A stretch of 64,000 nt of DNA from Skeletonema tropicum (lineage: Eukaryota > Bacillariophyta > Thalassiosirophyceae > Thalassiosirales > Thalassiosiraceae), in NCBI GenBank assembly GCA_037178625.1, contig CM074134.1, positions 3,100,001-3,164,000 on the forward strand, read 5' to 3'. A model generated the notes under the pieces. The model saw nothing but the letters and a program-made list of their open reading frames with translations, made no database searches and was not told the DNA's origin. Within the stretch, counting starts at the first letter, position 1. Each line of letters opens with the position of its first letter. Made by a program: the position numbers and the translations under genes. Shown here in pieces: positions 42,490 through 54,222 of this stretch.

Positions 42490-43436
42490 GTTCGAGAGAG
42501 ATGACACCCTCGTCGAGATCGACGTCGACGGAGCATTCGACTCTACGCTCAATAAACCATCATATCCCCCAACAACCGGTGGTGCAATCATTACCTAGTA
42601 CCCATGGCGAGGTCTTGGTGGCAGGGTAACATCGACAAAGCGCCATTAATGGAAATATTAACACAACACTGATTTTTGGGGCATTTTTGGCATCTCTAAC
42701 GTAGTTGTGTCCACTCTACACTCCATATGCAATGATATCCACCAAGAATTGAAGGTGCATCCATTATATAACACCCATGGCGAGGTCTCAGTGGCAGGGT
42801 AACGTCAACAAAGTGCCACTGATGGAATAATAACACAACACCTGTCACCTGTTTTTTGGCTCTTTTTGACCCTCCATCTTAGTGGTGTTCATGTGGAGAG
42901 ATAAACAATAATAACAACCCCCCAGCGCCTCTCCTCAACCAACCATGATATGAACTAATAATTCTACTACTTGGAGGGAATAATAAATCTCCCCCATGCT
43001 CCCAAAACACCAACACCATGTCATGTACATAATTTACAAGTTATGCACATGAAAAAAATAGTGACCACAACAATCAACCAATAAACAATGGATATTAACG
43101 CTCTAAACAATAAAATAGCTTTATACTATCATAAATAACAGTTTGCGCCTATGTTTATCAAAGGGAATCATGGAGGGGGAGTGAAATGGATGTCATCATA
43201 TTATCATGTTAATTTACTAGCAAAATAATAAATATTTTTTTTTATGGAGAGAGCTCAACAGCTGCAGCAGAAAGCCGCAGCACTTTAATTCAGATGGGTA
43301 TTGTGTACAATTTAAGCTATTGGTCGCCGTTATTGGTGCTGTGTGGGCGATGACATTGACATGGCGCAAATCGGCCGTAAGAGAGGTTTTGACGACATGT
43401 TGCAAACCCTCGGCGCAGTATTTTGCTAAAAAAGTG
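42490..43436. repeat. Spacer with two copies of an about 80-bp direct repeat
   Basis: ACCCATGGCGAGGTCT…GTGGCAGGGTAAC…CAACACAACAC-like units occur at about 42600-42670 and 42773-42845, some 175 bp apart. The rest is AT-rich with no gene seen. Confidence 0.6.
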
Positions 43437-43437
43437 T

Positions 43438-43485
43438 AGCTGCAGAGTCCCTCTGAAGAGGACTCCCAGATATGACAGAAGACCT
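43438..43485. repeat. Inverted-repeat arm, pairs with 45212-45258
   Basis: GCAGAGTCCCTCTGAAGAGG (43442-43461) and following bases recur inverted near 45230-45258. The core itself folds (GAGTCC…GGACTC). It could mark the ends of a 1.8-kb element, but I found no clear TSD. Confidence 0.5.
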
Positions 43486-43647
43486 TATGTCGGGTGATCT
43501 TCCGTCACATCTAAAAACCATGACCATCATGGTGATGGGTGATGGGAAGGCCGCCAACAACGCTCAGTACATAAGTTATACATTATTATGATAGTACAAC
43601 AATGAGACTTTCTAGTGCCGCTTCATTTCTTGGGATGTCTCCCAGGG

Positions 43648-44033
43648 GGCACGGAGGACGAGGAGCATCTTTCCGGCTCCTCGACATGCATCTGCATCGG
43701 ATGTTGCATCGGCAGATGGTGACCACCCTGCTGTCGATAACAATGGCGGCGATGGATTTCTCGCACCCGCATCGGTTCATCTAGAAGAAGAAGTCACTAC
43801 CGACAGAGATCATCCTGCTGCTGATAACAACGGTGGCGATGAATTGCTCGAAGCCGCAGCAGTTCAACCGGAAGCTGTAGAAGACGCTCAATGTTAGTAT
43901 CCTTGATCTCCCCGGGATAGGAGATAAAAGATAATGATTAAAGTATTCTTGTATCTACTTGTATCTACGTACGTGTAATCTAACACTCAATCGATAGGCA
44001 ATGAATTGCCACAGGACATTGTGTGGCGGATTT
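43648..44033 (+). pseudogene. Coding-like stretch split by a solo LTR
   Basis: One frame reads ASADGDHPAVDNNGGDGFLA… and …DRDHPAADNNGGDELLEAAA, a diverged 90-bp repeat. It then meets the solo LTR within …VEDAQ and continues SIGNELPQDIVWRICVT-stop. The repeat resembles acidic linkers in transposon-encoded proteins. No start or function can be assigned. Confidence 0.3.
43892..43985 (-). mobile_element. Solo LTR of the TRIM-like family
   Basis: On the minus strand it starts TGTTAGATTACACGTACG and ends GGATACTAACA, like the 121-bp LTRs at 35124 and 36471 but with an internal deletion (94 bp). TSD CTCAA at 43887-43891 and 43986-43990 proves an independent insertion followed by LTR-LTR recombination. 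Confidence 0.88.
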
Positions 44034-44294
44034 GCGTCACCTAATTCAGAGAGCTCTGCTGCCACACAACGGCTACAACGTGAGCTGCAACAGCGGCAGG
44101 GCAGTAACGCCGCAGCAGCTGAAGCAACTGGAGCTCATGGTGAAGAGCATGATCTCGTGATAGAGCCGGAAATGAACGAGGTGCAAAAGGTCTGGATTGT
44201 TCAGCAGAGATGGGTTTACAAGTCAACTTCATGTATAAACCAGTACACTAGACACATAATATCAACAGTCCTTTATGTCATTTGTGCAGTATGA

Positions 44295-45211
44295 CTGGTA
44301 TCATTAATGTTAATTGTGCAGTATGACTGTACATTGTCTACACTTGACCTCATAATTTGTGCTGCTGATTGCAGACACACACATCCTCCTAGAATTATGA
44401 ATGCATCGACACAAAACGACACCGATGACCCATAAAAGCGATATTTAATGAATATGTGTTGTGATTAGTTTTACAAAGGCGCTCGTGTCGGCTTCTACTC
44501 ACCCCCAGCCGACATTTGTTGAAAATGGAGAAGAAATCGTAGTGTAAGAGATAGGCACTAATACGTCTGTAGGCGAGATGTTTTGCCCATTTCCGACGAC
44601 ACCATTCGATTCAGCATCAAATTATGTTTCAGAATAAATATTATCTATGAATTATATCCGTAATTAGTAGTGATATGGACTTGCTGCTGGAGTGAGTTTT
44701 ATGTTACATGATGTGGTTATTATTTGGCTTGGTAGGTGGACGGAGAGAGATGAGAACCCTGCCCGTAGGGCAGAAAGGGGTTGAAGGGCTGTGCGCTCTG
44801 TCTTGTCAAATGCCGCCTCGGACAAAATTGCGTGGACACGAGCGTCCTCAACGGTCGGACAACTTGTCAACTAAAACAGCGGACAAATAGTCCACGTCAA
44901 GGGGACAATTCCGCGGTAAGAATTCTTACCGGGTAAGAATGTCACAAGCAACGATGTGATATGACTACGGCAATCAAGACGATAATTGCAATAGCTCTTA
45001 TTATTGTTATGATTGGTGTCGATAGCGACCGTGATGGGCGCGATCGTCTGTGCATCTAATGTGAGTGGACGACGACGTGTGCGTCATGCGTGCGAACTAA
45101 GAACTTGTGACGTGGAATGAACACAATGACCATGACTGTCGTAACGACTGTCATACCGGTATTGATATAGGCATTCCCTGTGACAAAGAATTCTTAAACT
45201 GATTCCACCCT
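44295..45211. other. No gene seen
   Basis: It includes the short palindrome GTAAGAATTCTTAC near 44916. No convincing coding frame. Confidence 0.35.
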
Positions 45212-45258
45212 ACATAGGGTCTTCTGTCACACATGGGAGTCCTCTTCAGAGGGACTCT
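45212..45258. repeat. Inverted-repeat arm, pairs with 43438-43485
   Basis: The reverse complement reads GCAGAGTCCCTCTGAAGAGG ACTCCC…TGACAGAAGACC, matching the left arm except for a few bases. Confidence 0.5.
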
Positions 45259-46341
45259 GCACTGTGCAGAGAGTGTTGAGTCCTCCAAGTGACTCAGACA
45301 GGTGTCTGAAGATCCTACTTATGTAGGGTGCCCTGATTCCTACCCTTTCTCGTAGTCATCGCCAATTAGATCTAAATCCTAATATTTTAGATTTTGACTC
45401 ACTCTGTTGCTGTATGATACACTCAATGCTCGCCACGAGAAGATACTTACTGGCATCTGGCAAAAAAGCAGCTGTCTACGATACTGTCTTCACGAGATGG
45501 TAGAGTTGGGTCACGTTCCATCACGGGAAAAAAGTTGGGACAAGGAAATTTTTCAGATCGGGTGGATGGAATCACGGGTGCAAATGGAACCAAAAAATGA
45601 AAATTGCTTTGTTATCAGTTAAATAGGCCATCTAGCGTTAGATTTACCTTTACAATGCTCTGCATGACCAAGAAGCCCCCTGCAACTCTCACTACTACCC
45701 CATTCATTCAATGCAATGCACTCAAAAGATCAACATCAACAAGTGCAAGTGCAAGTGGTCATGTTTGCCAATATCCATGTCGTCGTCCTTCAATTTGAAC
45801 TTCAATGGAGGAAGGTAGTCATCCTCTAGCGACAATCCAGTCAACTGTTCATAGTACATGTGGAGAAGGCGGTTATTTTCACGAGTGTAAAGGATTCGTG
45901 CAGCAAGTTGTGGGTCCATTCTGGCCCTCATGGATATAGTACTTGAGATGCACGGCTCCAGACTCTCCCTGATGGTGATGGTGCGGAGGTGGCAGGAATG
46001 GCAAGGAAAGCTCGAGCCAAGTTGGCAACTGTTGAAACCTGTGCGGCGGAGGGGCACTACTATTTGTTTGAGCTAGAGTGGCAGATGACCACCATGGAAG
46101 CCATTGGAGGCGAGCAAGAGGCCGATTTGCATCATGTTTTTTGATCTCTGAACTCTTGACCGAGTGAGGGTCTTAAAGTCTTTATGTACGCACGTGGTAA
46201 GGAGAGTCAATTTCAATAGGTTATGGGTCGTAACGGGTCTTCACGTGATGAAGGGTCGCGTGATTAGATTTCACGGATCACGTGACTCACGTGAGTACCT
46301 ACTCATCACACCTCGTGACTCGTGACCCAACTTTTGATGCG
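45259..46341. other. No clear gene; one doubtful minus-strand frame at 45722-46057
   Basis: The minus frame (111 codons) contains MDPQLAARILYTRENNRLLHMYYEQLTGLSLEDDY, which looks protein-like, with a His/Leu tail from a CAAGTG microsatellite. I do not recognise it. Upstream (46230-46320) is a cluster of CACGTGA words. Confidence 0.3.
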
Positions 46342-46348
46342 ACAAAGC

Positions 46349-47713
46349 CTGGAAGATCCCCGAAAAACGTATGTACAATTCTGGTACGTAAAGTAGTATA
46401 CTACTAGGTACCTATCTACGGTACAATAAGTAGTACATATCTACATACGGTATGTAGTACCTTACGCTATGTACCTGTACATCAGCTGATGTCAGCTGAC
46501 GTCCGCTGATGTCCGCTCATCAGCGGACGTCCGCTGACATCCGTTCATGATTGAACGAGGTGAGTGATGAATAGGCGTGCCGGGATAGTGGGCGCTTTTC
46601 ATGGTATGTTGTGGGCGTCGCCCACGTGGGGCCCACAACTACACATAATCGGGTACAAATGAGCTCAAAATACCCAAATAATACCCTTATATCGACCAAA
46701 AATCCCCAATATTTCACTATCAAGCCTCTCCTAAAACCATGGTGTGTTGTGGGCACGCCAACGCGCCCACTATCCCGGTTTGCCTGGTGATGAAATAACA
46801 CAACATGTTATCATGATGATTAACAACGACGGCAGCAACGACGTTGGGGGGGGTTAGCCACTTATCATAGGGATAGCGCAGGCTCGTCTTCTTCCTCGCT
46901 ATGGCGGGGCGGGGAGATAGCCGAAAAACGAAGGGGAACTGCACAAAAACTGTTGTTGTGCGGCCCCGCATCATAGAAATCATTATATTAATCCTTCTGC
47001 AGCATGGGGAGGTTGTTGGCTCGGTGAGCATCTCCGGACCACATCAGCTGCGAATACACCGGCGACCGCTGGATGTGATCGTGGCAAATCTAATAGACCG
47101 AGTAGGAGACTCGCTGATGAGTATGATGTGAAGGCATCGAGCGTACAGCAACTCGATTATAATATTATTCAGTTGCAACTAATACAAATAAGATTAAACC
47201 ATCATAATAAATAGAAGGTTTTACTAATGAAGCACGGCTATTAAATCAACTTTATCTGCTAAAGTCAATGAGGGTGATCTTTTATTATTAGTATATATTT
47301 ATCGATATACGTTTGGCTATAATTTCGCAGTTCCCCTTCGTTTTTCGGCTATCTCCCCGCCCCGCCGTAGCGAGGAAGAAGACGAGCCTGCGCTATCCCT
47401 ATGATAAGTGGCTAACCCCCCCAACGTCGTTGCTGCTGTCGTTGTTGAACATCATGATATCATGATGTGTTATTGCATCACTCCCCTCGTTCAATCATGA
47501 ACGGATGTCAGCGGACGTCCGCTCGTGTCCGCTCATCAGCGGACGTCCGCTCACATCAGCTGACGTCAGCTGACGTCAGCTGACGAGTACGTAACTTAAG
47601 GTACTACATACCTTATGTAGATATGTAGCTACTTATTGTACCGTAGATAGGTACCTAGTAGTTTACTACTTTACGTACAAGTAGTGTACATACGTTTTTC
47701 GGGGATCTTCCTG
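46349..47713. mobile_element. Foldback-type element with 386-bp inverted arms, 7-bp TSD
   Basis: Arms are 46349-46958 (387 bp once the nested MITE is removed) and 47328-47713, starting CTGGAAGATCCCCGAAAAAC / CAGGAAGATCCCCGAAAAAC. ACAAAGC flanks both ends (46342-46348, 47714-47720). Arms contain arrays of the palindromes CAGCTGACGTCAGCTG and AGCGGACGTCCGCT. The centre (about 46960-47327) is unique and AT-rich, without a transposase. If transcribed, the RNA would fold into a very long hairpin. Superfamily unknown. Confidence 0.88.
46572..46786. mobile_element. hAT-type MITE, 215 bp, nested in the foldback arm
   Basis: Ends TAGGCGTGCCGGGATAGTGG and, inward from the right, CAGGCAAACCGGGATAGTGG; both continue GCGC. 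TSD GTGATGAA at 46564-46571 and 46787-46794. The opposite arm lacks it, which confirms the boundaries. Confidence 0.9.
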
Positions 47714-47937
47714 ACAAAGCGCGCGAAGCTTCAGATGAAGATGCCCATCTCGGACTCCGGTACAATATCTCTTTATGGCGGGAACGGTGACTCATCACCC
47801 CGCAACAAAAATCTGTCAACAAAAAACACATCGACGATGATGATGCGTGCAGCGTTAATACTTAGCTGCCCTCTTGTGATCTTCTACGATAGGAGTACTA
47901 CAGAAAAGACAATAGAACATCGATAAATATCATAATA

Positions 47938-49464
47938 ATGCGGCAGATGATCAACGCTTTTTTTCTCTGCCAGAATATGAAGATCAACGCTTCTTTTCTC
48001 TGCGTGCTGGTGCTGCAAAAACTCGCTCCTATAAATTCCTTCATTCCACCGCCGCTGCCGATAATACCACCGCCGATAATACCATCGCCATCTCTATCGC
48101 CATGTACGTCAGCAGGGTGGGAACATCAATTTTATCATCCGTCGCTGCACCAATGTCAATATAAAGTAGCCTTTCGAAAAAACTGTTCACCACTTCACAT
48201 GGGCAAGGGCGATGGCAAAAAAAAGCGCAAAAAGAAATCTCCATCCGCGAACGAGTTATCCGTGGATTCATCAGCAGCACCAGCAGCGCCCCTCCGCGTA
48301 TCCACCAACATCAACATCCCCGTCAAGCGTCAAATCAAATGGGCCAAGCTCAACCAAGCCTACATCAAATCCGCTCAAACTTCCTACCGCGCTCCCAAGA
48401 AAACACGCACGGCATTCCGCAAACGGCTCGATGACGAGGAGCAAACTCAAATCATGATGGACAAACGCAAACGCAACTCAGAGGTCGATTGGGATGTCAT
48501 TTTAAAACATGGAAATGGGACGGCAGCTGGAGCGTTAATGCTGGTGGATGGCTACAATGTGATTTATCAGTGGAGTCGATTGAAGAAACAAATGGTCAGT
48601 GGGAATACGCAGCGAGCGAGGGAGCTGCTGGTACGAGATTTGGAAGAGCTGCATTGTATCAAGGGCTGGCGGATTGAGTGTGTGTTTGATGGGTTTGGAC
48701 GGAAGGTTGGCGGGGCGTTGAGCGATACAGAGAGTGCGAGTGTGAATGTAAATGTGAATGCTAATGATGAGCAATCGAAATCGAAAAAGAAGGTGGCAGT
48801 GAGTGATCGACAGGTCAGTCGAACAGATACCGGGCGAGGTGTTCGAATCGTCTATTCTGGAGTTGGGGCTAGTGCCGATTCGTATATTGAGAGGCGCTGT
48901 TTGGACGCCAAGGCGGTGACTGGTGGGAAATTATCCATTAGTGGTGGATCATTGATTGTGGTGAGTAATGATGCCATGATTCGTATGGTGGCGACTGGTG
49001 CTGGAGCATTGTGTATGAGTTCGGACCGATTGGTGAATGAACTCAAGGCTGTGAAAAAGATTACCGACTATCGTGTCGAAGCGGCCATGGCGATTGCCAA
49101 TGGGGGGTATGTTCGACCAGAGGGGATGAGAAAGAATGGGACTAGTACACCCATGATGCAGGGTGCGAGAGGGACTGGATCGAACAAGGTGGGCATTACG
49201 GAACAGGGTGGGCGACAGGTGGTGAATACATTTCGTGGTGGGCAATTTATCATTGAAGATAAGAGAAAGAGAAAGAAGAAGAAAAAGGCATCGACGGCAG
49301 CAGCAGGGAGCAACGTGGCGGCAGAAGGCATGAGTGAAGAAAGTAGTAGCGGTAACGAAGCACGACGGAAAGCAACAATGGATGATTTGAAGCAAGGGAC
49401 ACAGACATTGCCAAGTTGGGCAATTGTGCCCAAGAATGCGACGAAGTTCACTGATAGAAAATAG
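47938..49464 (+). CDS. YacP/Rae1-type NYN-domain protein, probably plastid-targeted
   Basis: 508 residues. The core at about 200-370 has the NYN_YacP pattern: LMLVDGYNVIYQW (Asp near 204), ECVFDGFG, GVGASADSYIERR (near 310), SLIVVSNDAMIR (near 342) and MSSDRLVNEL. Bacterial YacP (Rae1) is a ribosome-associated mRNA endonuclease, so a plastid role in RNA decay is a fair inference. The better start is probably Met14 (47977): MKINASFLCVLVLQKLAPINSF gives a signal peptide with Phe near the cleavage site, as in diatom plastid proteins. The annotated first 13 residues repeat the next ones (INAFFLCQNMK / INASFLCVLVL), a small duplication. Basic, Ser-rich linkers flank the core. Confidence 0.85.
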   Translation: MRQMINAFFLCQNMKINASFLCVLVLQKLAPINSFIPPPLPIIPPPIIPSPSLSPCTSAGWEHQFYHPSLHQCQYKVAFRKNCSPLHMGKGDGKKKRKKKSPSANELSVDSSAAPAAPLRVSTNINIPVKRQIKWAKLNQAYIKSAQTSYRAPKKTRTAFRKRLDDEEQTQIMMDKRKRNSEVDWDVILKHGNGTAAGALMLVDGYNVIYQWSRLKKQMVSGNTQRARELLVRDLEELHCIKGWRIECVFDGFGRKVGGALSDTESASVNVNVNANDEQSKSKKKVAVSDRQVSRTDTGRGVRIVYSGVGASADSYIERRCLDAKAVTGGKLSISGGSLIVVSNDAMIRMVATGAGALCMSSDRLVNELKAVKKITDYRVEAAMAIANGGYVRPEGMRKNGTSTPMMQGARGTGSNKVGITEQGGRQVVNTFRGGQFIIEDKRKRKKKKKASTAAAGSNVAAEGMSEESSSGNEARRKATMDDLKQGTQTLPSWAIVPKNATKFTDRK

Positions 49465-49862
49465 AAGACACGTATATGAAGACCTTACTTCTTGTAGTAA
49501 TTCAAAGAATAATGACACTAATACTGTTTTTATGCACAGAGGAAGTGTTGCAAAATACACTGCTTATAAATATTTACATAATGCTGTAATGACATCTCAT
49601 TTCTACGAACTGTGGAATCATGGAAATCGCTTCACAACCTCTGACGATGGCAGCCTCGAGACAGCTGAAATCACTTCTTCTTGATTAGGCTCTGCAAGCA
49701 ACGTGTATCGAGCTACTGGTTACATTTCTCCCCCCACCCACCCACTTTAACAAAATTGAATTTTCGAAGCTGCAGCGGCTGAATCATTTGTAACAGCTGT
49801 AGATGCCGTTGATTGTAGTTTCTTGCTACAGCTGTAGGATTAAGTTGTTGACAATAGTATAA
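49465..49862. other. Convergent 3' region, no gene
   Basis: Between the stop of the NYN gene (plus) and the stop of the STAND ATPase gene (minus). CAGCTGTAG / GCTACAGCTG words near 49794 and 49829 form an inverted pair. Confidence 0.4.
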
Positions 49863-52800
49863 TTATGACATCCCACCCTTATGCCATAGCTTCTTCGTGA
49901 ATTCTACAAACTTGAGCAAGCTGTCACATTTCGCTAATGCCCCCTTTGAGACGTACAACAGTTCAGACAGCATGATGAGTGAAGACAACTACCAACATGC
50001 AACAACGAGTTCAACTATCAACTCACCCACTCGAGATACTTATCATGCGCCAGCATAAAATGATGAATAGATTGTTCTCTCTCGCCCGATTCCAAATAGA
50101 AGTACGCTGCCAACTCGTGCGCCAAGGCTTCTTCATGAACAAACTATGACAATTCGGTGTACAAATGCAAACACAAGAATAAGTGACGAAGGAGTGTTAA
50201 AAGAAAAGAACATCGTAATGGCTTGCATAACTTCAGACAATCAAAGATTGTATTCTTTCTATTCTGGTCATCATCTTACCTTGTGCTGTTTCGCTGATGT
50301 TACAGCCTTCTTGTAGTATGATTTAGCTGTTTCAAAATCATTGCTGCAGAATGATTCCTCTGCTTCCAACAAGTACCATTTATTCTCAAATGTCCACTGG
50401 CACGAATCCGCCCATCTCCTCAAGGCTAATTTGGATCGATGTCCATTTCGGTACCATTTCTGCTCCTTCGACTTTCTTGCCACCCAGTAAGAGATGAGAC
50501 CAACGTAGAATGCATGAATGCTGTGAGCGAAAAACAAATTGCCCCAAGTAGTCTCTTGCAAGGCAACATACTTCGCAATGTTTTCGACTGTATCATCATA
50601 TGATCGAAAAATGAAGCTGACGTATGCTGTTTGATAGTGGTTTGACCTCACGACACTTCTATTTGATGTAAGAATATCACGTCCCTCCGACGAAAACTTT
50701 GGCTCTTCAACTGTACCGATCAACTTTGACACGGTACGCTGAACTAGCTGCGACTGGACCATGAATATCAACTGCTTTTCTCTGTTCAGAAAATTGTATT
50801 GAGTCGTTGTATATTGCGTGAATTCTTTGTAAGTTGGCACCAGCAAATAATTTCGCTGTGTCGGAGGCACATAAATTGATGACGGCTAGACTGCTATCGC
50901 CGGATGCCATGGCAGCAGTGTAGCCTTCATAGTGATACTCCAAAGCGGCTTGAACCGGCTCAACATACAATCTGACTTGTGTACATATAAGAATGACTTC
51001 GCCCGCATTTTCTCTCGACCCCACTTTGTCAAGGAGAGACAGAGCAAGCTTCACATAGTGATATCCCTCGTTGATTTCCCACTGTTTGGCCAAATAAGAG
51101 CCATAGTAAGTGAAATCCAATCGGGGACACTGGGCTCATACCGTATGCCAAGGAAAGTTGAATAATTTTGGATGCCACAAACGGAACTGAGTCGGGCATG
51201 ATTAAAGTCATTCCAAACTCCAACTTCCCCAAGAACTTCAGTGCCATTATCATAGTAGGGTCGGTCATTTGCTTGAAATTCAACAATTCGTCATCAGTAT
51301 AAGCGGATAGTATGTCTTTCGTTTCTTGTACACAAGCTTCCACATTTGCTCCGTCCACTTGAACTTTAATTCCCAGCTTGAACAAATCTCAAGCCCCTGT
51401 TCTATTGATTCCGCTAATCTTGACGAAGAAGCCAATGCACATGTTTCAAAATACAACACGTCGATCTTGTCCTCAAAAGAATGAGCCTTCGTCACCACTT
51501 CCGCGATAAGTATCTTCATGCTGGTGTGATCACCATTAGTAAGAGCGCATCTTGCTGCCAAACTGAACAGCTCCAAACTCAGAGTGTAGTGATCTTCCCA
51601 GTGCTTTTTGCGGAGAAAAGAAATCCCACAGTCAAAATATGAGTATGCCGTGTCGTAATCTGACATCTCCATTGCCTTCTTTCCAGCTCTCAAATTGAGT
51701 CGCGCAGCGATTATGTATTGACTCTTATCTTGAACTGCATGGGGACCTCCAAGATTTAGCTGATTTACAGCAGTGAAGAGAACACTGGCACTCGCGTTTT
51801 CCTCTCCAATCAACAGAGACGATAACTCAATCCCGTACTTGAAGTGAATGACACAGCGCTTATGCGGTGGTGTTGTGTTGTAGGCAGCTTCTTGGATACG
51901 GTCGTGGGCGAAACGGTATTGATCATCAATCTTGTCCACCAGCCCTTCAGCCACAGCAATTTCAAGATTCTTGAGTACGTTGCTATCCAACCCTTGTCTT
52001 TCCACAAAAGCATTCTCTGATGACGCTCCAAAACATGACAAAACGAACAGTGCCCATTGAACCTCTTTAGAAAGCCCCTTTAAGGAGTCTGTCAAAAATA
52101 TTGCAACATCATCGGGCAGTCTTCTAGACCGAATCTCCTTCGTGTCCCACTCCCATCGCCTTCGACTCAAGCTTGGACGCAACAAACCTTCACTGCTAAG
52201 CGAACGCATCAGTCGGGACACGAAGAGTGGGTTACCCTTCGTCTTGTGGTATATTACATTCGACAAAGTCCGAGTAAGCCGTGGTAACAGATGTAGAGTT
52301 TCAGAGACCATTGCATTCAGCGTGTGCTCGTCCATGCAATCAAGTTTAATATCGATCCCCCCAGCGACGATGATGTCAACACCAGGCAACCACTTGGTTG
52401 CGGAGTCTCTTTCCCGGGCGCATGCTAGAAAGAAAAAGTTCTTATTTGACAAGAGTCCTCCTGCAAACAAGAGTTGGTTCACTAATGCGATGGATGCAGC
52501 ATCTGCCCACTGCAAGTCATCAAGAAAAAATGTGATAGGGACCGACGATACTCTGGTAATCACTTCCACAAACTGGCATAACAAATATTGAACTCGCTTC
52601 TGAGCATTGATACAGTCTTCGTTGTCATTGAGCACAGGCAACTCTGAGCCTAGAATGGTTGCCAAGTTGGGAATTATCTTCGACAAGTGGTATGACTCCT
52701 TCCCCAATACGGACCTCAACTGGAATGCTACCTCCTCTTTCGGTGAAGCTGTATCATCATATTGTAGCAAAATGCCACAATATTGGTCAAACATTGATGC

Positions 52801-54222
52801 TAAGGCTCTGAATGGTTTGCCCTGCTGAAGCTGGTCAAACTTTCCAGAGAGAAAAATGCCTCCATCTGATGCCACGAACTTCCCAAATTCATTGGCCAGT
52901 AGCGACTTACCCGTGCCAGATGTGCCTGTAATAGTTACTAGACCGCACTCGCCTGATATCGACCGCCGGTATGCATCCTTAATTCTAGACAGTTCCTCAT
53001 TCCTACCGAACATAGTCTTCTCGATGAATTGTAATCCTGTAGTTGATAATTTCGTCGTGTCTACATCGCGAAAGAAGGTGTTGGGATTATCTAACATGAG
53101 TCGCAAATCACTCCTGACATCAGACATGCTCTGGAATGAGTCTTCTCCACTGAGAATACCATTGGTGCAGTCCAGCATGTTGGCAACTAAATCACACAAA
53201 GGAGTCGGAAGGCCCTTTTCTCTCAACGATTCTACCACTACAGAGCAATTATTGCATACATATCTATTCTGTTGCGATGCGTGTTTCTTTTTTGGATTTA
53301 GATTTTGAGGAGCATCATCAAAAGTGCGATTACCCAGCGCGTCATGTACGTGTTCATCATCAATTCTATCAAATATGCTTAGTTCACCAGCTAGATCAAT
53401 GGGGGGTGCAGGTTGGTCGTAGGGGAGAGGTTCCAAGTCTTCTGACAGCTCTTGGGAAAGCTCTTCTGTCTCAGTGTCGGATCTGGTAGTTAATTTCTGT
53501 TCCATAAGTTCTACAGGTGTAGGGAACTGTGCCGGCCGTTCTCCCCCCGAGAATAACACATAGAAGACTACCCCAAGAGAGTGGATGCGTTGCATGACGA
53601 AGTCCTTAGCAAGCCCATCATTGTCAGCAATATTTGTATTGAGATTGAACAGGGATGGTGAAAATTCTGCCCTAATGTAATCACACACTTCTTCTGGAAC
53701 GTCGTGATCTTGTCTTTCTTCTTCCAAAAGTGTTGCACCATCGTCGAGAATCGATTCGAATAAATCATCCGCATCAAGATCAATCCCACCGGCACCGGCA
53801 TCGCTAGGTTCAAAATTAAATCCGAGACTATCAATGAAATCTTTATCTAGGAGACTGAGACGACCACCGCCGTGCATTAATTCGCAGCCGACTGGATTGT
53901 TACTGTAAACGACGACATTATCCGCCCAATCAACACTTAGCGTGGGCAATTTACCGGCTGCTTCTTCTTTGCAAAGTTGATCAACTAATGAATATGCCAA
54001 CCTTAGCGCCGGCATCAGGTAGTCATCCGAGCAAAGCGCCGTGGAATTACAAGTATTAGTTGAGTGGTGGGCGGATAGATCGACCCCATCTAGTGCACGA
54101 CGAATCCAGTCGGATAGAATACTGGAGTTGGACGGCATTTTGATAGTTGAATTTGCCCCCCTACGCTTTCTTCCTCCTTGTTGCATTGTTGTTGTTGTTG
54201 CCAACTTTTGAAGTGATTGCAT
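49863..54222 (-). CDS. STAND-type AAA ATPase with TPR-like tail; three one-base frameshifts
   Basis: The main frame 54222..51388 has a kinase-like remnant near 215 (LGVVFYVLFSGGERP), an AAA_16 module ELSRIKDAYRRS… with Walker A GTSGTGKS (about 430) and Walker B TFFLDDLQWAD (about 565), then helical repeats. The tail goes on in other frames: 51385..51122 (FKLGIKVQV…), 51120..50830 (DFTYYGSYLA…) and about 50828..50274 (EFTQYTTTQYNF…). Then an intron with GTAAGA, exon 50143..50029 (FVHEEALAHELAAYFYLESG…KYLEW), an intron with GTGAGT, and a last exon 49943..49863 (GALAKCDSLLKF…). The shifts lie at a T-run (51384-51386), near 51110-51130 and at an A-run (50827-50829). Such ATPases act as signalling switches in diatoms; the ligand is unknown. 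Confidence 0.75.

Noticed and set aside
51029..51390. Programmed frameshift in the ATPase gene
   Set aside because: Three separate shifts of different direction without slippery-site or pseudoknot features make programmed shifting unlikely.
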